From Sphaerulina vaccinii (lineage: Eukaryota > Ascomycota > Dothideomycetes > Mycosphaerellales > Mycosphaerellaceae), in the NCBI GenBank assembly GCA_022570795.1, contig JAKUDP010000002.1, forward strand, positions 1,922,001-1,986,000: a DNA stretch of 64,000 bases, read 5' to 3'. Below the pieces are notes generated by a model. The model made no database searches and was not told the DNA's origin. It saw only the letters and a program-made list of their open reading frames with translations. Below, in pieces: positions 30,226-39,594 of the stretch. Position numbers and translations under genes: made by a program. The stretch's first letter is position 1; every line of letters begins with the position of its first letter.

Positions 30226-30942
30226 TCACAGGTCCCACGAACTCATGGCCAACATCGCCGTATTGTGTTCATGGTAGCGGAAAGCCCTTCTTTCTGTGTC
30301 TGGATGTAGCATCGGTCCCTCCGCAGACGAAAGGGCAGCTCGGCAATCTGAGAAGACGTTAGGATTGAAGGTACCTATGGAGTAGTGTAGATGCCACCAG
30401 GAGGTATTGGCCGAACCATGAAAGTGTGCAGGTTTTGCCAAGCTTACTGTTCCTCGAATGTCGCTAGTAAGCACCTCAGATACCCTTTGTAGTGATGATG
30501 CTTCTGGGTTAGGCGTTGACAGGTCGTCTACAGCTGGCTCAACTGACACAGATCGATCGTCTGGCTGAGACTGTTCCAGATTCAGCGCTAGCGTGCCAGG
30601 CAAACACGCCTCCACGTGCGATCGACCAGCGCGTTTAAGCTTCTATACGCGAAAATGTCTTCCATCTTGTCTCCAATCTCAGCAAGAATGGTTCTGAATG
30701 TTGTTCCGCCATATCGTGTGTTGGTGGAATGAGATGTACTCCCCAGTAGCGAAGACCGTTTACCCGTTAGGGAGTCCGACGCCGCCAAAGGAGAAGTGTC
30801 CCACAGAAAAGTGCCGCCAAGATTCTCGAACCTGCATAAACAGCGCTTGCAGAACAATCATGCGAACATGCAGCTCTGTGGTACTGATATAAAGTGGCAT
30901 AGAGTCGTTATCAAGATCCGAGGCCAAGATGAGCTGTGGCAT
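30226..30942 (-). CDS. Doubtful hypothetical gene (unresolved exons)
   Basis: Three overlapping minus-strand frames look partly coding but I cannot join them cleanly. The first begins at 30942 (MPQLILASDLDNDSMPLY), the second covers 30857-30588 and contains RTILAEIGDKMEDIFAYRSL, and the third covers 30615-30226 and contains HFHGSANTSWWHLHYSIG. No splice set with good donors connects all three. Either this is a small multi-exon gene with unusual introns, a decayed gene, or chance. No function is suggested. Confidence 0.2.
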
Positions 30943-31061
30943 TCACGTGGCGTTTCAGATTTACCACTTTTCTTCCTTTTTCCTTGTTTGTCCACTTGCT
31001 GCTTTGAGCTTCCTCCTTAATGAGGTTTATTCTTGACAAGTCGAGAGGACCAGCAACAGTT

Positions 31062-31640
31062 CTATCTCTTCTGTCCTGCATTCATATCAACCTGACTGTA
31101 CTGCAATACTTGGCAATCCGTGTTCTCAGCCTCCAGCCTCTCTATTGTCAACCCGATGCGATCCACTCTGGAGCGAAGATACTGCATGTCTTCGGAAGCT
31201 TCTTGTATCTCTAATTGCGTGTCTCGCAGTTCCTCATCGCCTGGAGTCTTGACTGGATACTCCCCATAGACTTGCTGGGCATTGAGCATGAAATCAGCCA
31301 ACATCAACGCTTCGGCAATACTCTCGAGGCTGTCCATGGTTCCCATTACATTCGCGCAGACTTTGTCGCGCAGCTGGGTTGGTAAAGCGAGGTAGCGATT
31401 GAACAACATCCGATGCTGGTCATTGACAGTAGAGTAGGCCAGGAAGACACGGCTGAGATCGCGCTGGACTTCGTTGTGTGTGGGAGGCAGTGGTTCCGTA
31501 GCTTTGCTCTCATCGGGCGTCTCTACTACATTCGCATGGGAATGTGAAGCCCATGGGGCGCGCGTCGCGAATCTGATCGGAATTGATGTCGTGCTCGCCG
31601 TCTTCCGATGCCACAGTGTGGCTATGAGCCTGGAGAGCAT
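31062..31640 (-). CDS. Small coiled-coil protein, possibly mitochondrial
   Basis: A single exon of 192 aa. The N-terminal 40 residues are basic, Ser/Thr/Ala-rich and lack acidic residues until about 40 (MLSRLIATLWHRKTASTTSI), which fits a mitochondrial targeting peptide. The centre is helical (RDLSRVFLAYSTVNDQHRMLFNRYL and LESIAEALMLADFMLNAQQV), and the last 50 residues form a likely coiled coil (QEASEDMQYLRSRVDRIGL, then ERLEAEN). No family recognised. It lies downstream of DLT1 on the same strand. Confidence 0.55.
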   Translation of the reverse strand: MLSRLIATLWHRKTASTTSIPIRFATRAPWASHSHANVVETPDESKATEPLPPTHNEVQRDLSRVFLAYSTVNDQHRMLFNRYLALPTQLRDKVCANVMGTMDSLESIAEALMLADFMLNAQQVYGEYPVKTPGDEELRDTQLEIQEASEDMQYLRSRVDRIGLTIERLEAENTDCQVLQYSQVDMNAGQKR

Positions 31641-31855
31641 AGTGCGAAGACTTCGAAATCGATCGTGCTGCAGCTTACGTCAAAGCGGCAAGGATATTCG
31701 GAGAGCTTAATGTGTGCTTGCTTTCAGTCGTGATGCATACTCTTTTATGCAAACACGCACAACAGCAAACATCACAGATGTCATCGTGAATGTCTCAGCG
31801 AGGTCTGCTGTACGTCATTCCCGAAGTTGAGTGAGTCCGATGATACTCTGAGACC

Positions 31856-33151
31856 TCAGGCCGAGTCTTCGACATTGTGTACAAGAACACTGCCCGTCTC
31901 GCTCGGAAACGACGTGGAGCTAGAACTCTGCATCGTGTAGAACGACTCATGAATGCGGTCTTGCGGCGAGGGAGTGTCTGGCACATCAGGCCTGCGTCTG
32001 ATGACAGATCCCACGCTCTCCTGGCTCGCAGCACTCTCAGATAGGTATGGCGAAGCGACTCGAGGCGTGTGACCTTCTCTAGCAGTCACAGGACTCATCA
32101 AGCTCGATGCTGGTGACCAGGTGCGTGGCGATGACAAAGCCGCAGAGTCGTCCAGTCCTTGCTCCGGCAGGGACAGGATTGGCACGTCCAAGACTGATGT
32201 GTTATCCTTGGTCTGAGCGCGTATTTCGTGAATGATAGCCGAGTCGAGAGTGGTCATGCCAGCAAGAAGATCTGCAAAAGTGGCCATAAGTTTGTCGAAA
32301 GCCTGCGCAGAGACAGGCAGAAAGCCAAAGCGAGCTTTCTCATACTGCGACACAAACTCTTGGCCAATACTAGGTGGCTGGACGAGTCCCAGATATCCCA
32401 GTTGAGTCAGGTAGTCGCGTACTGCCATATTCGTAGGTCTGGTCAAGAGCTGCAGAACTGCTGGATCTGCTGCACGCGGTTCACCTTGTACTGGTGTCAT
32501 GGTAGGATCTCCAGGCGCAAGAGAAACAGCTCTGGCCTCAATCAGATTTGGCAGCTCCGCGATCACATCAGCAAACTGCACATCCGGATTTCTGTTATCG
32601 GCCTGATGACTTGGAGAAGACCAACCCGCATGCTGTATGTCACCCCAAGGGGGATTGGCAGGATCGACTTGTATCTCAGACCCAACAGTGTACTCATTGA
32701 CGTCCACGCTTTCGGCTTCCTTTGGCAGTACGCCTTCTTGGCCTGCTAGCAAAATCTCGCCATACAAGTCTCGCGGCCTGCTTTCCCAGGCCACGATAGC
32801 GCTCCGGTCCAGCTGCTTGACGATCATCTTGCGTACCATTTTCCCTATCTCGCCATCCTCAATCGGCACGTATGGCTTGCCGATGTCAGACAAGACCCTT
32901 CTGTTGGTGTAAAGCCTGCTGCTGTAGATGAAGATGGCAATCATGGCTGTAAGAAAGATGACTCCGCCAATCATGAAGGTATACTGGAAGGCATTTTGTG
33001 TCAAGGATGAGTAGATCATGGTGACAGGACTGATGGCGAGGAAGACCAGAGTAAGGAAGTAGAGGATGGTATAAGTCAAGCTGTAGAAGACTCGAAAGAT
33101 GGGAATGCGAAATGGCAGAATGCGCCGGCGGCCTGCTGGGTTTCGTGCCAT
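31856..33151 (-). CDS. DLT1: Defect-at-low-temperature protein Dlt1
   Basis: Membrane protein of unknown biochemical role, named for the cold-sensitivity of the yeast mutant. I start at ATG 33151 (MARNPAGRRRILPF) because the upstream extension of the frame begins with GTG, not ATG; this gives 431 aa. Two membrane segments near the N-terminus (FYSLTYTILYFLTLVFLAI and FMIGGVIFLTAMIAIFIYSS) are followed by the family block SRLYTNRRVLSDIGKPYVPI, GEIGKMVRKMIVKQLDRSA and AWESRPRDLYGE. Further signatures are LIEARAVSLAP and RDYLTQLGYLGLVQPP. The last 120 residues are Ser/Pro-rich and disordered, with likely phosphosites. Family membership is well supported. Confidence 0.85.
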   Translation of the reverse strand: MARNPAGRRRILPFRIPIFRVFYSLTYTILYFLTLVFLAISPVTMIYSSLTQNAFQYTFMIGGVIFLTAMIAIFIYSSRLYTNRRVLSDIGKPYVPIEDGEIGKMVRKMIVKQLDRSAIVAWESRPRDLYGEILLAGQEGVLPKEAESVDVNEYTVGSEIQVDPANPPWGDIQHAGWSSPSHQADNRNPDVQFADVIAELPNLIEARAVSLAPGDPTMTPVQGEPRAADPAVLQLLTRPTNMAVRDYLTQLGYLGLVQPPSIGQEFVSQYEKARFGFLPVSAQAFDKLMATFADLLAGMTTLDSAIIHEIRAQTKDNTSVLDVPILSLPEQGLDDSAALSSPRTWSPASSLMSPVTAREGHTPRVASPYLSESAASQESVGSVIRRRPDVPDTPSPQDRIHESFYTMQSSSSTSFPSETGSVLVHNVEDSA

Positions 33152-33693
33152 AACGGAGGATCGTCGAAGAAGTGCAGCTCGAGTGCTGCTGGTCGTGGCT
33201 ATCACATGTTGTGGGAGGAAGTCGTGTCAGTGCTGTGAGGGCAGCACACAGTGTGTCGTCTACTTGAGAGTGTTCAATTCGTGAAGCTGTAGAGCTCGAA
33301 GTTGAGCTCGAGGCTGGTACTGACGCTGCAGGCGCAATGGGTGAAATATGTGTGGCACGCTAACACTGCTATGCATAAGTAGAGGGCTCGCCTACCTGCT
33401 CTGCTGCTACAACATTTCACTTGCAAACATACTCATCTCTTTCTAGTCACAACACTGCCGGTCAGTGATATCAGCACACGATTCCTTGGCCAGTATCTTT
33501 CGCCTTGTGAGAGCGAGACCGAGATGCGTTCATCACTGGCGCAGGGTTGAGAGCACATTCTTCTACATGCCAGTTCAACAATACTAAGCAAACGCTGCAT
33601 GTGCAGCCATCTTTGTTCATCAAAAGCTCAAGGCTTGCACTACTCACACAAGTAGAGGACACCGACACATCGAAAAAGTCAAGAACTGAAACG
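33152..33693. promoter_or_regulatory. Divergent promoter, DLT1 / RAM1
   Basis: A 540-bp spacer between two opposing starts. The plus-strand RAM1 frame stays open for about 49 codons upstream of its ATG, but those codons look like leader. No specific element called. Confidence 0.4.
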
Positions 33694-35190
33694 ATGGTTG
33701 AACTGCGCGAAACAGACGCCGAGGACACTCTTGATGAAGCTCTTAGAGAGACACGCATCGAAGAACTTCCCTCAGACGACAACGACTCCAGCTACGAAGA
33801 TGTCGATTCTGAAGGCATCAATGGCGTTCCCTTCCCAGGAAAGCCGTTTCTCCAGAGGAAGCCAGCCACTTTGCCACCCTGGTACATGCATCGCGATATC
33901 TTCAACCTGTTCCCAGACGATCTGAAGACAACGACTTCGGAAGCCCAAGTGAAGACAGAGCAGGAGTGTCTGCCACTCTTGACAGGAGATCAATCTCTTG
34001 GGTTACCTCTCAACAGTCATGGCATTCCACATCTCAGTCGTGTCAAGCACGCTGCGTTCCTGGAGGAGTGGATAGGCGAGCTACCAGCACCTTACGTTGC
34101 CATGGATGCCTCTCGACCCTGGGTGTTCTACTGGGTCATGGGAGGCCTCTCATTCTTGGGCAAAGACGTCTCTCACTACAAACAACGACTGATGGAGACT
34201 GTCACACCTCTCCAGAACTCAGCAGGAGGTTTTGGCGGCGGACATGGACAGTCGAGTCACTGCGCTGCCACTTACGCCACTCTCCTGGCACTCGCAGCTG
34301 TCGGTGGCTTGGAGGTCGTCAATCGTAAAGCAATGTGGCACTTTCTTGGCCAAGTGAAACAAGCAGATGGAGGATTCTGTATGGCAATTGGTGGAGAAGA
34401 AGATATTCGCGGAGCATACTGCGCCATGACAGCCCTCACGCTTCTGAACCTACCTCTTGACCTGCCACCTGACTCGCCAGCCCGTAACGCAGGTCTCACT
34501 TCTTTCCTCGATGGCCTAGGAGAGTGGATAGGAAGATGCCAAACATACGAAGGTGGCATTGCAGGAGCACCCACAAACGAAGCTCATGGCGCATATGCTT
34601 TCTGTGCACTGGCGTGTTTGAGCATCATCGACGCTCCATACATCAGTATACCAAAGTATTTGAACGTCGAGGCCTTGCTCTCTTGGTTAACAAGCACACA
34701 AACCTCGCCTGAAGGAGGCTTCGCAGGGCGGACGAACAAGCTTGTCGACGCTTGCTACAGCCACTGGATTGGAGGTTGCTGGGCATTAGTTCAAGCCGCA
34801 GTCGCCGGAAGCAATCATACTGGCAAGCAGATCGATCTGTGGAGCCGCGTTGGGCTGATCCGGTATTTGCTATGTTGTGGCCAGCAGAAGAAAGGTGGGA
34901 TGAGGGACAAGCCTTCAACAAGGCCTGATGCTTATCATACTTGCTACTCACTTGCTGGATTGAGTGCTGCGATGAATCAGTTCTACTATGATGTAAAGGG
35001 CAAGACTGTGGACGAGAGCGGAAGGTTGACTGCTGCTTTCCAGTGGACTGCTGAAGCACCTTCTGTTGAGGAGATGCAGGCATTGGTGGTTGATGTGGAA
35101 GATCTTGTTGTGCCTGTTCATCCCGTGTTTGTGCTACCTATGGGAGTAGTTGAGCAGGCCAGAGTGCAATTCCAGGACGGCGGATTCTAG
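33694..35190 (+). CDS. RAM1: Protein farnesyltransferase beta subunit
   Basis: Catalytic subunit that transfers farnesyl to CaaX Cys residues of Ras-type GTPases, a-factor-like pheromones and lamins-like substrates; works as a heterodimer with the alpha subunit in the cytosol. A single exon; ATG 33694 (MVELRETDAEDT) gives 498 aa. After an acidic 60-residue head, the alpha-alpha barrel repeats appear: NSAGGFGGGHGQSSHCAATYA, ADGGFCMAIGGEEDIRGAYCA, TYEGGIAGAPTNEAHGAYAFC and SPEGGFAGRTNKLVDACYSHW. The zinc ligands are visible as Asp and Cys in VDACYSHW (about 34744-34755) and His in AYHTCYSLAG (about 34936). Geranylgeranyltransferase I beta is a relative, but the DACYSHW context and size favour FTase. 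Convergent with the monooxygenase gene 205 bp downstream. Confidence 0.92.
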   Translation: MVELRETDAEDTLDEALRETRIEELPSDDNDSSYEDVDSEGINGVPFPGKPFLQRKPATLPPWYMHRDIFNLFPDDLKTTTSEAQVKTEQECLPLLTGDQSLGLPLNSHGIPHLSRVKHAAFLEEWIGELPAPYVAMDASRPWVFYWVMGGLSFLGKDVSHYKQRLMETVTPLQNSAGGFGGGHGQSSHCAATYATLLALAAVGGLEVVNRKAMWHFLGQVKQADGGFCMAIGGEEDIRGAYCAMTALTLLNLPLDLPPDSPARNAGLTSFLDGLGEWIGRCQTYEGGIAGAPTNEAHGAYAFCALACLSIIDAPYISIPKYLNVEALLSWLTSTQTSPEGGFAGRTNKLVDACYSHWIGGCWALVQAAVAGSNHTGKQIDLWSRVGLIRYLLCCGQQKKGGMRDKPSTRPDAYHTCYSLAGLSAAMNQFYYDVKGKTVDESGRLTAAFQWTAEAPSVEEMQALVVDVEDLVVPVHPVFVLPMGVVEQARVQFQDGGF

Positions 35191-35395
35191 TATGTTGCAA
35201 TGACTTGGGATGAAAGTCAGCATGACTGGATAACAGCTACAATTGTAGAGTAGGCGCGAAGAGTTGTGAGAAGCGAGCTGGGACTTGGAGTAGAACACCT
35301 TGCAAATTGTCGCAGGCAACGCTTGAAAGCATAGACAGCGCTACAAACCAAGCATTCATCATGAACAACAAACCTTTGCTCGCCATTGCTCACCA

Positions 35396-37207
35396 TTACC
35401 TCACCTTCAAGCTCTGCAAGTACTTCGAGTTCCTCAAAAGCCAACCTCCCACCACCGCAGCAGAGCTCACAGCGCCCATCAGAAGCAGTGTCTTATCCGA
35501 GACAGTACTTTCCTCCTTCACTCTGCCAACGTAAAGGTTCTTCTTACTCCCACCCACAACATCTTTCCCGCTCCCTGCAACTTCGAAATCTTCATAATTC
35601 ACATTCTTCACCATATCCTGATACTGCACCACAGTACGACTCCAATTATTCGTAATCAGACCCTCCTCATTCTTATACCAACTATTACAATTCGAATCAT
35701 TGAACGCAGAAGCTTGCAATTCCTCCTGGATGACCTTATTATAGTCTTCCAGAACTTGTTTCTTCGGCACCAAAGAAATCGGACCATCACCTCGCGACCT
35801 CGCTTCAAGAACAGGTTTGATCAATCCATTAATATATCGACTCTGAGCTTCAATCATAAGAATGATAGAATTATGTCCAAGATTCGTGTTTGGACCATAC
35901 AACATGGCGAAGTTGGGAATGTCTTCTACTGTCATTCCGTACAAAGCTTTCGCACCTTTGGACCAGATTTCAGAGAGTTTTCGGTTCTTGAGACCTGTGA
36001 GTTCGATGGGGTGGAGGAATTGTGTGGTTTTGAAACCTGTGGCGCAGACGAGGAGGTCATAGCCACCTTCTAGTGAGTCTACGGCTGAGTTGTTGTTGTC
36101 GTCTTTGACTTTGACTTGACTTCCTTGAATGCTGTCGATGGGTCGTGTTTCGAGGGATACGTTAGGTTGTGCGATTGTTGGAAAGTAGTCGTCTGAGATG
36201 ATGATGCGCTTGCAGCCCAGGCCATACTTCGGTGTTAGCTTCTCCCATAGATCAGGACGATCAGCCAAATGCTGCTCCATCATTTGTTTGTGCGAATCAG
36301 TGTATGCATCAGCTAGAGCCTGATTCGATTTGTTGATAAACTGGTGTTGGTCTTCTCGGAAGTCCATCTGCAAAGCTCTCTTCTTTGCCAGAACACCTGG
36401 AACATAGCGGTAGATAGTCCTCCAGAGTGGTGATACAGGGCCATCTAGACGCGGGACAACCCAGTTGGGAGTTCGTTGGAAGACTGTGACGTGCTTTGCA
36501 ACTTTGGCAATCTCAGGCAAGATCTGAACTGATGTGCAGCCATTGCCGATTAAGGCGATCTTCTTGTCTGTCAGGTCATAGGACCAATCCCAGCGTGCGG
36601 AGTGCATCTTCTTTCCATCGAAGTCGTCAATGCCAGCTAATTCGGGCCATTTCGGTTGATTCAGTTGACCTGCAGCAGACACGATGAAGTCCGCTTTGAT
36701 ATCATAGCTTGGATTATACTCTGCTTCTTTACTGCCGGGTGCAGTCTTTACGGAGACTGACCATTTCTTCGCTTCATCGTTCCAAGTAGCGCCCTCGACA
36801 GATGTGTTAAAGCGGAAGTGCGGATAGAGCTTGTATTCTTGGGCCACCTTCATCAGATATTGCAGTATCTCTTCCTGTCCAGGATATTCACGTGTCCAGT
36901 CGGGATTTTGAGCGAAGCTCAGCGAGTACAGAGCGGACCACACATCGCAGCAGCAGCCTGGATACTTATTGTCTAGCCTAAAAGCTCGTTGTCAGTCATG
37001 TTCAGTAAGTTGCTGCAGGTATTCGTACCAAGTACCACCAATTCCAGCGCTCTTCTCCACGATGATGAAGTTACGGCAGTTGTTGCGTTTGATGAGATCA
37101 ATTGCAGTACACATGCCAGATATGCCTCCGCCGACGATCACAACTGCTGCATTCGCATGATTCTTGTTTCCAATGGGCACTTCGGGCCATGGCTTGTCTC
37201 CTGCCAT
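35396..37207 (-). CDS. Baeyer-Villiger-type flavin monooxygenase
   Basis: FAD/NADPH enzyme that would insert oxygen into ketones or hydroxylate soft nucleophiles; substrate unknown. Exon 1 is 37207-37029 and exon 2 is 36977-35396. The 51-nt intron (GTACGA donor, TTTTAG acceptor) restores GIGGTWLDNKYPGCCCDV, the expected BVMO motif. The protein has 586 aa. The FAD-binding VVIVGGGISGMCTA lies at about 22-35 and the NADPH fold at LIGNGCTSVQILPEI. Between the two Rossmann folds, the BVMO fingerprint FxGxxxHxxxW reads FDGKKMHSARW (Lys at one position). The ATGFK motif follows (CATGFKTTQF). The last 30 residues include a hydrophobic segment (LLLMGAVSSAAVVGGWLL) before a basic end, a possible tail anchor. 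The neighbouring DUF3445 gene could be co-expressed, but nothing shows this. Confidence 0.9.
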
Positions 37208-37669
37208 GTTAGCGGGCTCGGTTAGTGTAAGGGTGCGGAATAGTCGTGGAGCAAGCGAAAGAAGCTGTAATTGATCGAGGTAACACGCTTCGTATTATGA
37301 ATCGCAGACTGTAGATGACAGATTGAGATGGAAAGCAAACGATGCAAACCATCTGCGGAACACTTGCCTAGCTTTCTACCCTCGGTAGAGGTGCGATGCG
37401 AATTGTCCCCTGCGCGTAGGTGCCTTGTACCACAACAGAGCTGCGGATAAAAGTAGAACAGGACAAAGAGTTGGTGAGGAGTAGGTCCAGGATATCGGAA
37501 TGTCGTCAGAGCAGGTTTGCCGTGATGCTGGGGCTTGTGGAGTGCAAGCGGGGAAACCAAGGCTTTGGCTACGAGAATTGGTTCTGCCGGCTGACCAGAA
37601 CTGGTATGCCACAACGTCTCTATCGCGTATCGCATATTGCTCCATCGTATCTTTGCAGTACACTCGATC
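37208..37669. other. Intergenic
   Basis: About 460 bp between two minus-strand genes: the monooxygenase promoter and the 3' UTR of the DUF3445 gene. Nothing else seen. Confidence 0.5.
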
Positions 37670-39142
37670 TCAGAATCCCTGCTGTCGATGCCACTTCTCC
37701 TCCCAACCAGGAAAGAAAGGCGACTCATCAAGTGTTTGGTGCTCCCAGTCAGCCTTCATCAAGCCTTTCTCGATCTGCTCTCTCTCACACTGCTCCAGGT
37801 ACGGAATCGCGACATGCTCCGTATGCCACGTATCCTTGTACTCCATGATATTCTTCTTTCCTTCCTTCAACACCTTTAAAACGAGCGACGGGATGTAAGG
37901 CTCATCTGCGAACTCGGTCACCGGCGTGAAGAGACCTAGGAAGTTGAACACCACAGCACCCGACAATGGCAGTCGCCGTAGTGTTTGCCAATCCACGCGG
38001 AGATGTATCTGGTCGATAGAGTGTTCCGGATTCTGTACTTCTCGTAGCTTCGTATGTGGATCACCAGGTGGCATGAAAAGCGGCTTATCGACTTCCAAAC
38101 CCCAGGATCCACGTTGAATGGGCTTGTCTGTCGGCTTCTTCGAGAAATATCGGTCCATGGAGAACTTCATCTTCTCTCGATAGTCAGGTACCGGCTGGTG
38201 TATTTCATCTAGCTTCAAGCCCATCTTGGTGCCCAAGGACCATCCAAGGCTTGACATGATCATACCGGCTCTTAGGCTGTAGATGCCAGTCTTTGGATTT
38301 CGCAACATGACAGCAAAGTCTTCAGGAACGTTGTGTAGCAGGACCTCCATAGGTGGCATAGACTTGAGGTCAGTCTTCGTGCTCAAGATGCTGTTATTGA
38401 AGACCGTCCTCGTTGAGTCCAGGCTGAAATACTGTGGGTATCGTGCGCAAAGGAATTGTAAGCACATTTCCATCAGCTGCTTGCACGCCAGCTCAGACCC
38501 TGGCAGCGTCTGCAATACCATGGTTCCATGCTTGTCGAATAGCTGCTCTCGCGCTCTGATCGTAGTGACATACTCGCAGTTTAGCTCAAGCCACCAATCA
38601 GGCTCCATTCTCGTGAGAGACATGGTCTGGTGATATGCCCATCGGAAAGGTCGATATGGTCGAGACAGAGCCGTTTCGATGTCAAACTCGACATAAGCTT
38701 GAGGAAGCGGGATGCCACTGAGAGTGGCGTAGTCTGGAAAGTCGCCGAGTCGCTGTATATCGTCTAGTGTAAAGCCTGTAGCTGTGGCATGGTGAAGATG
38801 TTGAGTAGGATTTGGGGTCTCCTTGTCTGGCAACATCCTGCTGTAGTCAGGCTCACCGGACTGGAGGTCCGCCTGAGCAGGCATTTGTTTCAAGGCATGT
38901 CTGCGACTGGGTGGAAACGAGCGCTCGTAGGCTTGACGTGCATCTTGAGGCTGATGCTTCTCGTCCAAGAGCTCTTGCTTTTCTGGTGACAATTGTCTTG
39001 GCGGAGTGGTTGCAGTAGATGTTCTTCGACGCTGCGAACCCAGTCTATCTAGCACCTGTTGTCGTGCGCGACTGTTGGTACAGATATATACGAGGTAGCT
39101 CAGTATGATTACTGATGGTAGCCAGAACAACAAGAACTGCAT
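37670..39142 (-). CDS. DUF3445 / heme-dependent oxidative N-demethylase-like protein, membrane-anchored
   Basis: A single exon of 490 aa. Residues 1-22 are a hydrophobic anchor (MQFLLFWLPSVIILSYLVYI), followed by a disordered basic region to about 120. The rest fits DUF3445, a family whose bacterial members include the alpha subunit of heme-dependent oxidative N-demethylase. Visible blocks are RPYRPFRWAYHQTMSLTRME, WWLELNCEY with TIRARE, and FAVMLRNPKTGIYSLRAGMI. Later come SSLGWSLGTKMGLKLDEIH and an LRVDWQTLRRLPLSGAVVFNF stretch. The HQTMSLTRM segment holds a conserved-looking His. Substrate is unknown; the heme role is by family analogy only. Confidence 0.75.
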   Translation of the reverse strand: MQFLLFWLPSVIILSYLVYICTNSRARQQVLDRLGSQRRRTSTATTPPRQLSPEKQELLDEKHQPQDARQAYERSFPPSRRHALKQMPAQADLQSGEPDYSRMLPDKETPNPTQHLHHATATGFTLDDIQRLGDFPDYATLSGIPLPQAYVEFDIETALSRPYRPFRWAYHQTMSLTRMEPDWWLELNCEYVTTIRAREQLFDKHGTMVLQTLPGSELACKQLMEMCLQFLCARYPQYFSLDSTRTVFNNSILSTKTDLKSMPPMEVLLHNVPEDFAVMLRNPKTGIYSLRAGMIMSSLGWSLGTKMGLKLDEIHQPVPDYREKMKFSMDRYFSKKPTDKPIQRGSWGLEVDKPLFMPPGDPHTKLREVQNPEHSIDQIHLRVDWQTLRRLPLSGAVVFNFLGLFTPVTEFADEPYIPSLVLKVLKEGKKNIMEYKDTWHTEHVAIPYLEQCEREQIEKGLMKADWEHQTLDESPFFPGWEEKWHRQQGF

Positions 39143-39594
39143 GTTTAGGGCTTTCGAGGTAGGAATCCTAGGTCAGACACAGCTGACAATGCTCGTCTCT
39201 CAGACACAGGTACTTGAAGAACTGTTAGGCCTTTCAGAGGACGAGAAGTTCGGGACCATGAACTTGAGTGCTAGCTTGATGAAGATGTTATAGCAGACAT
39301 TGAAGATGCGCTGCGCATGGATATAGTTGCCATAATGAGCAACTCACCTATCTGGCACGGTATAGTGGTATGGAGAACCAATCAGCATCAGCAGTACCAT
39401 GATACCTAAGCTTATCAGTAGCTCCGCAATGTTATGCAGCAAGCTGGAGAGCTTGAGTTCGTAGAGTTTGGAAGCTTGTGCCTGAGGCATTCGGTCGGAT
39501 TTGGATATTGTTTCCCTGGTAGACTGTGGCTATACACTTGATCGTGGTTGGTTGCATGTCTCTTGGCCGTCGTCTCGTCTGCTGTGTGGATCAT
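39143..39594. other. Intergenic
   Basis: About 450 bp between two same-strand genes. Contains the DUF3445 gene promoter. No coding sequence supported. Confidence 0.5.

Noticed and set aside
33152..33205. Longer N-terminus for Dlt1
   Set aside because: The first codon of that extension is GTG; the first ATG at 33151 matches the family start.
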